Program-made: the position numbers and the translations under genes
Source: Chloroflexota bacterium
GTDB lineage: Bacteria; Chloroflexota; Anaerolineae; B4-G1; SLSP01
Direction: 5' to 3'
Length of the DNA stretch: 5,558 nt
Assembly (NCBI GenBank): GCA_012798275.1
Contig: JAAZNO010000548.1
Location: 1-5,558, forward strand
Shown: positions 4,174-5,558 of the stretch, piece by piece
How positions within the stretch are numbered: the first letter of the stretch is position 1
How the letters are laid out: every line of letters begins with the position of its first letter
Notes under the pieces: model-generated
What the model was told of the DNA's origin: nothing
Seen by the model: the letters and a program-made list of their open reading frames with translations, nothing else
Database searches by the model: none

Positions 4174-5546
4174 GCCGGGATGAAGACGCGGAACGGGAGC
4201 GCGTCGAAGACGTAGGTGCGATTCAAGAAATCGCCGCTCCATCCGCCGACGGCAAAGAGCGAGGTCTCCCACACCGTCAGCCCCAAATTCCGCCACTCCC
4301 CCACGAGCGGGGTCTCCGCCACCACCCAATTTTTTTGCTGGGGGACATAACGCTCGTTGAAGCCGAGATAGCTGCCCCAGCCGCCGCCGACGGCATAGAG
4401 GTATCCTCCCACGCTCGCCAGGCTCAGGCCGCCGCGAGGCTGCAAAAGCGCCGGGCACCTCTCCCACCGTTCTTCGTCCACCAGAAAGACCTCACAAGTC
4501 GTGTGCTCGCTGCCGTCGTAGCCGCCGACGTAGTAGAGCTCACGTCCCAACGCAGCGGCGGCACCGAAGGCCCGCGCTTCCCGCGGCGCGGGTAACGTCT
4601 CCCAGGCGTCGGTGAGCGGATCGTACTGCAAAGCGATGGCGCGGTTGCGCTGTCCGTCCCAACCACCGAACAGATAGGCGCGGTCATCCAACACGGTCAG
4701 CGCGTACCCACACAGGGGCGTCGGCAATGGGGAGCGGGTCTCCCAGACATCCGCGACGGGATCATAAGCGTGGACACTTGCCGCCGGCTGCCCCTGAGCA
4801 TCACAGCCGCCGGGGACGAGAATGCGTCCCTCCAACGTTGCCGCGCCGATGTTCGCCAGGGCGACGGGGCGCGACGCGCCCTCACTCCAGCGGTCGTTCT
4901 GAATGTTGTAGATGTCCAACCGCGCGGAAGGGCCTTCGGCGGTCAGCCCTCCCACCGCATACAGCCGCCCCGCAAAGGCCGCCAGGCCCAATCGCGCGCG
5001 GCGCACGGGCAACGGCGCTACCTCACGCCAGCCCGTCTCGGCGGAAGTGGACGCGACGCCGTCACTGCTGACGGGAAGGTCTACTAGCGCCGCCGAGGGG
5101 GCGCCTCCCATCAGCATCGAACGCGGTTGCGGCAGCCACAAGACAAGCAGCATCAACGCCACTCCCACTGCCAGCCCGATCCAGCGTTCCCGGGGCCAGG
5201 GCGCCGGAGCCGGCGACGGCAGCGTCGCGGGGGTCTCGGTGAGGGAAACCGTCTCCTCCGGTTCGGGGGACGGCGCTTCGGGCGGCGGCGGTTTGAGCTG
5301 CGGGACGCCGCCTTCTTCCTGCGTGACCGTGACAACGGCGACCCACCCCTCCTTCACCGCCAGCATCGTGAGCTCGGTGCGCGAAGCCACCCCCGTCTTG
5401 GTGAAGATGTTGCGCAGGTGCACCTTGACGGTGTTGGGGCTGAGAAACACCCGCGCGGCGATTTCCCGGTTGGTCAGTCCTTGCGCCACCAGCGAGACGA
5501 TTTCCAGCTCGCGTTCACTCAACGCTTCGCCAAAATCAGCCGGCAT
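4167..5546 (-). CDS. membrane-tethered LuxR-type regulator with C-terminal six-blade kelch propeller
   Basis: A 459-residue fusion. Residues about 6-70 are a LuxR/GerE helix-turn-helix (LSERELEIVSLVAQGLTNRE, then SPNTVKVHLRNIFTKTGVAS). A proline-rich linker (83-118) leads to one transmembrane helix, about 121-138 (RWIGLAVGVALMLLVLWL). Arginines just before the helix suggest the DNA-binding end is cytoplasmic and the rest outside. Six kelch repeats follow: Gly-Gly motifs at 199, 246, 294, 341, 387 and 434, spaced 46-48 residues, and tryptophans at 173, 220, 268, 315, 361 and 407. The last blade lacks its own Trp, so the strand around W173 probably closes the ring. There is no receiver or kinase domain, so it resembles a ToxR/CadC-style one-component sensor built from other parts; that role is inferred. 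The ATG at 5546 has GGAGG six bases upstream, but the frame is open to the window edge, so an earlier start is possible. Targets and ligand are unknown. Confidence 0.93.
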   Translation of the reverse strand: MPADFGEALSERELEIVSLVAQGLTNREIAARVFLSPNTVKVHLRNIFTKTGVASRTELTMLAVKEGWVAVVTVTQEEGGVPQLKPPPPEAPSPEPEETVSLTETPATLPSPAPAPWPRERWIGLAVGVALMLLVLWLPQPRSMLMGGAPSAALVDLPVSSDGVASTSAETGWREVAPLPVRRARLGLAAFAGRLYAVGGLTAEGPSARLDIYNIQNDRWSEGASRPVALANIGAATLEGRILVPGGCDAQGQPAASVHAYDPVADVWETRSPLPTPLCGYALTVLDDRAYLFGGWDGQRNRAIALQYDPLTDAWETLPAPREARAFGAAAALGRELYYVGGYDGSEHTTCEVFLVDEERWERCPALLQPRGGLSLASVGGYLYAVGGGWGSYLGFNERYVPQQKNWVVAETPLVGEWRNLGLTVWETSLFAVGGWSGDFLNRTYVFDALPFRVFIPAP

Positions 5547-5552
5547 CCTCCG

Positions 5553-5557
5553 CCTCC
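5553..5557 (-). promoter_or_regulatory. Shine-Dalgarno of the LuxR-kelch gene
   Basis: GGAGG is placed six bases before ATG 5546. It supports that start because the upstream reading frame stays open to the window edge and cannot decide it. Confidence 0.6.
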
Positions 5558-5558
5558 A

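Noticed and set aside
4021..4467. Minus-strand 148-codon frame overlapping the kelch gene's 3' end
   Set aside because: It overlaps the kelch frame in another phase, the start lacks support, and the translation is Arg/Gly/Pro-rich noise. Its last codons (from ATG 4080) have no good ribosome-binding site.

Overview
All credible genes in this 5.6-kb, visibly GC-rich window lie on the minus strand, so the biological reading direction runs from base 5558 down to base 1. The gene styles (a LuxR helix-turn-helix tethered by one membrane helix to a kelch propeller, a GntR helix-turn-helix fused to a molybdate-type binding domain) and the GC-rich multi-hairpin intergenic repeat look most like a Chloroflexota (Anaerolineae-type) bacterium. 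That assignment is an inference from style; no phylogenetic marker is present.

Layout in transcription order: (1) 5546-4167, a LuxR-type DNA-binding domain, a proline-rich linker, one transmembrane helix and a six-blade kelch propeller; probably a membrane-bound one-component regulator. (2) 4166-3698, a 469-base gap. It holds an inverted repeat across the kelch stop codon, a ribosome-binding leader that is a near copy of the leader of the next gene, an 18-codon mini-ORF behind it, a 167-base element of three stacked hairpins with TTTTGCCCC/GGGGCAAAA ends, and a short tandem repeat. (3) 3697-2339, a 12-helix major facilitator superfamily transporter with a strong Shine-Dalgarno. (4) 2282-2211, tRNA-Gln(UUG) with its own sigma70-like promoter just after the transporter stop codon and a GC-rich hairpin behind it. 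(5) 2048-954, a GntR-family regulator with a periplasmic-binding-protein-like domain of the molybdate type. (6) 941-1, the N-terminal 313 codons of a CNNM/CBS (HlyC/CorC-type) membrane protein, cut by the window edge and only 12 bases behind the regulator.

Functional picture: the regulator and the CNNM protein are the only clear pair likely to share a transcript, which suggests ion-linked (oxyanion or divalent metal) control. The kelch regulator, transporter and tRNA look like separate transcription units. I see no phage, CRISPR, toxin-antitoxin or biosynthetic cluster. The most unusual items are the LuxR-membrane-kelch fusion and the structured gap between it and the transporter.
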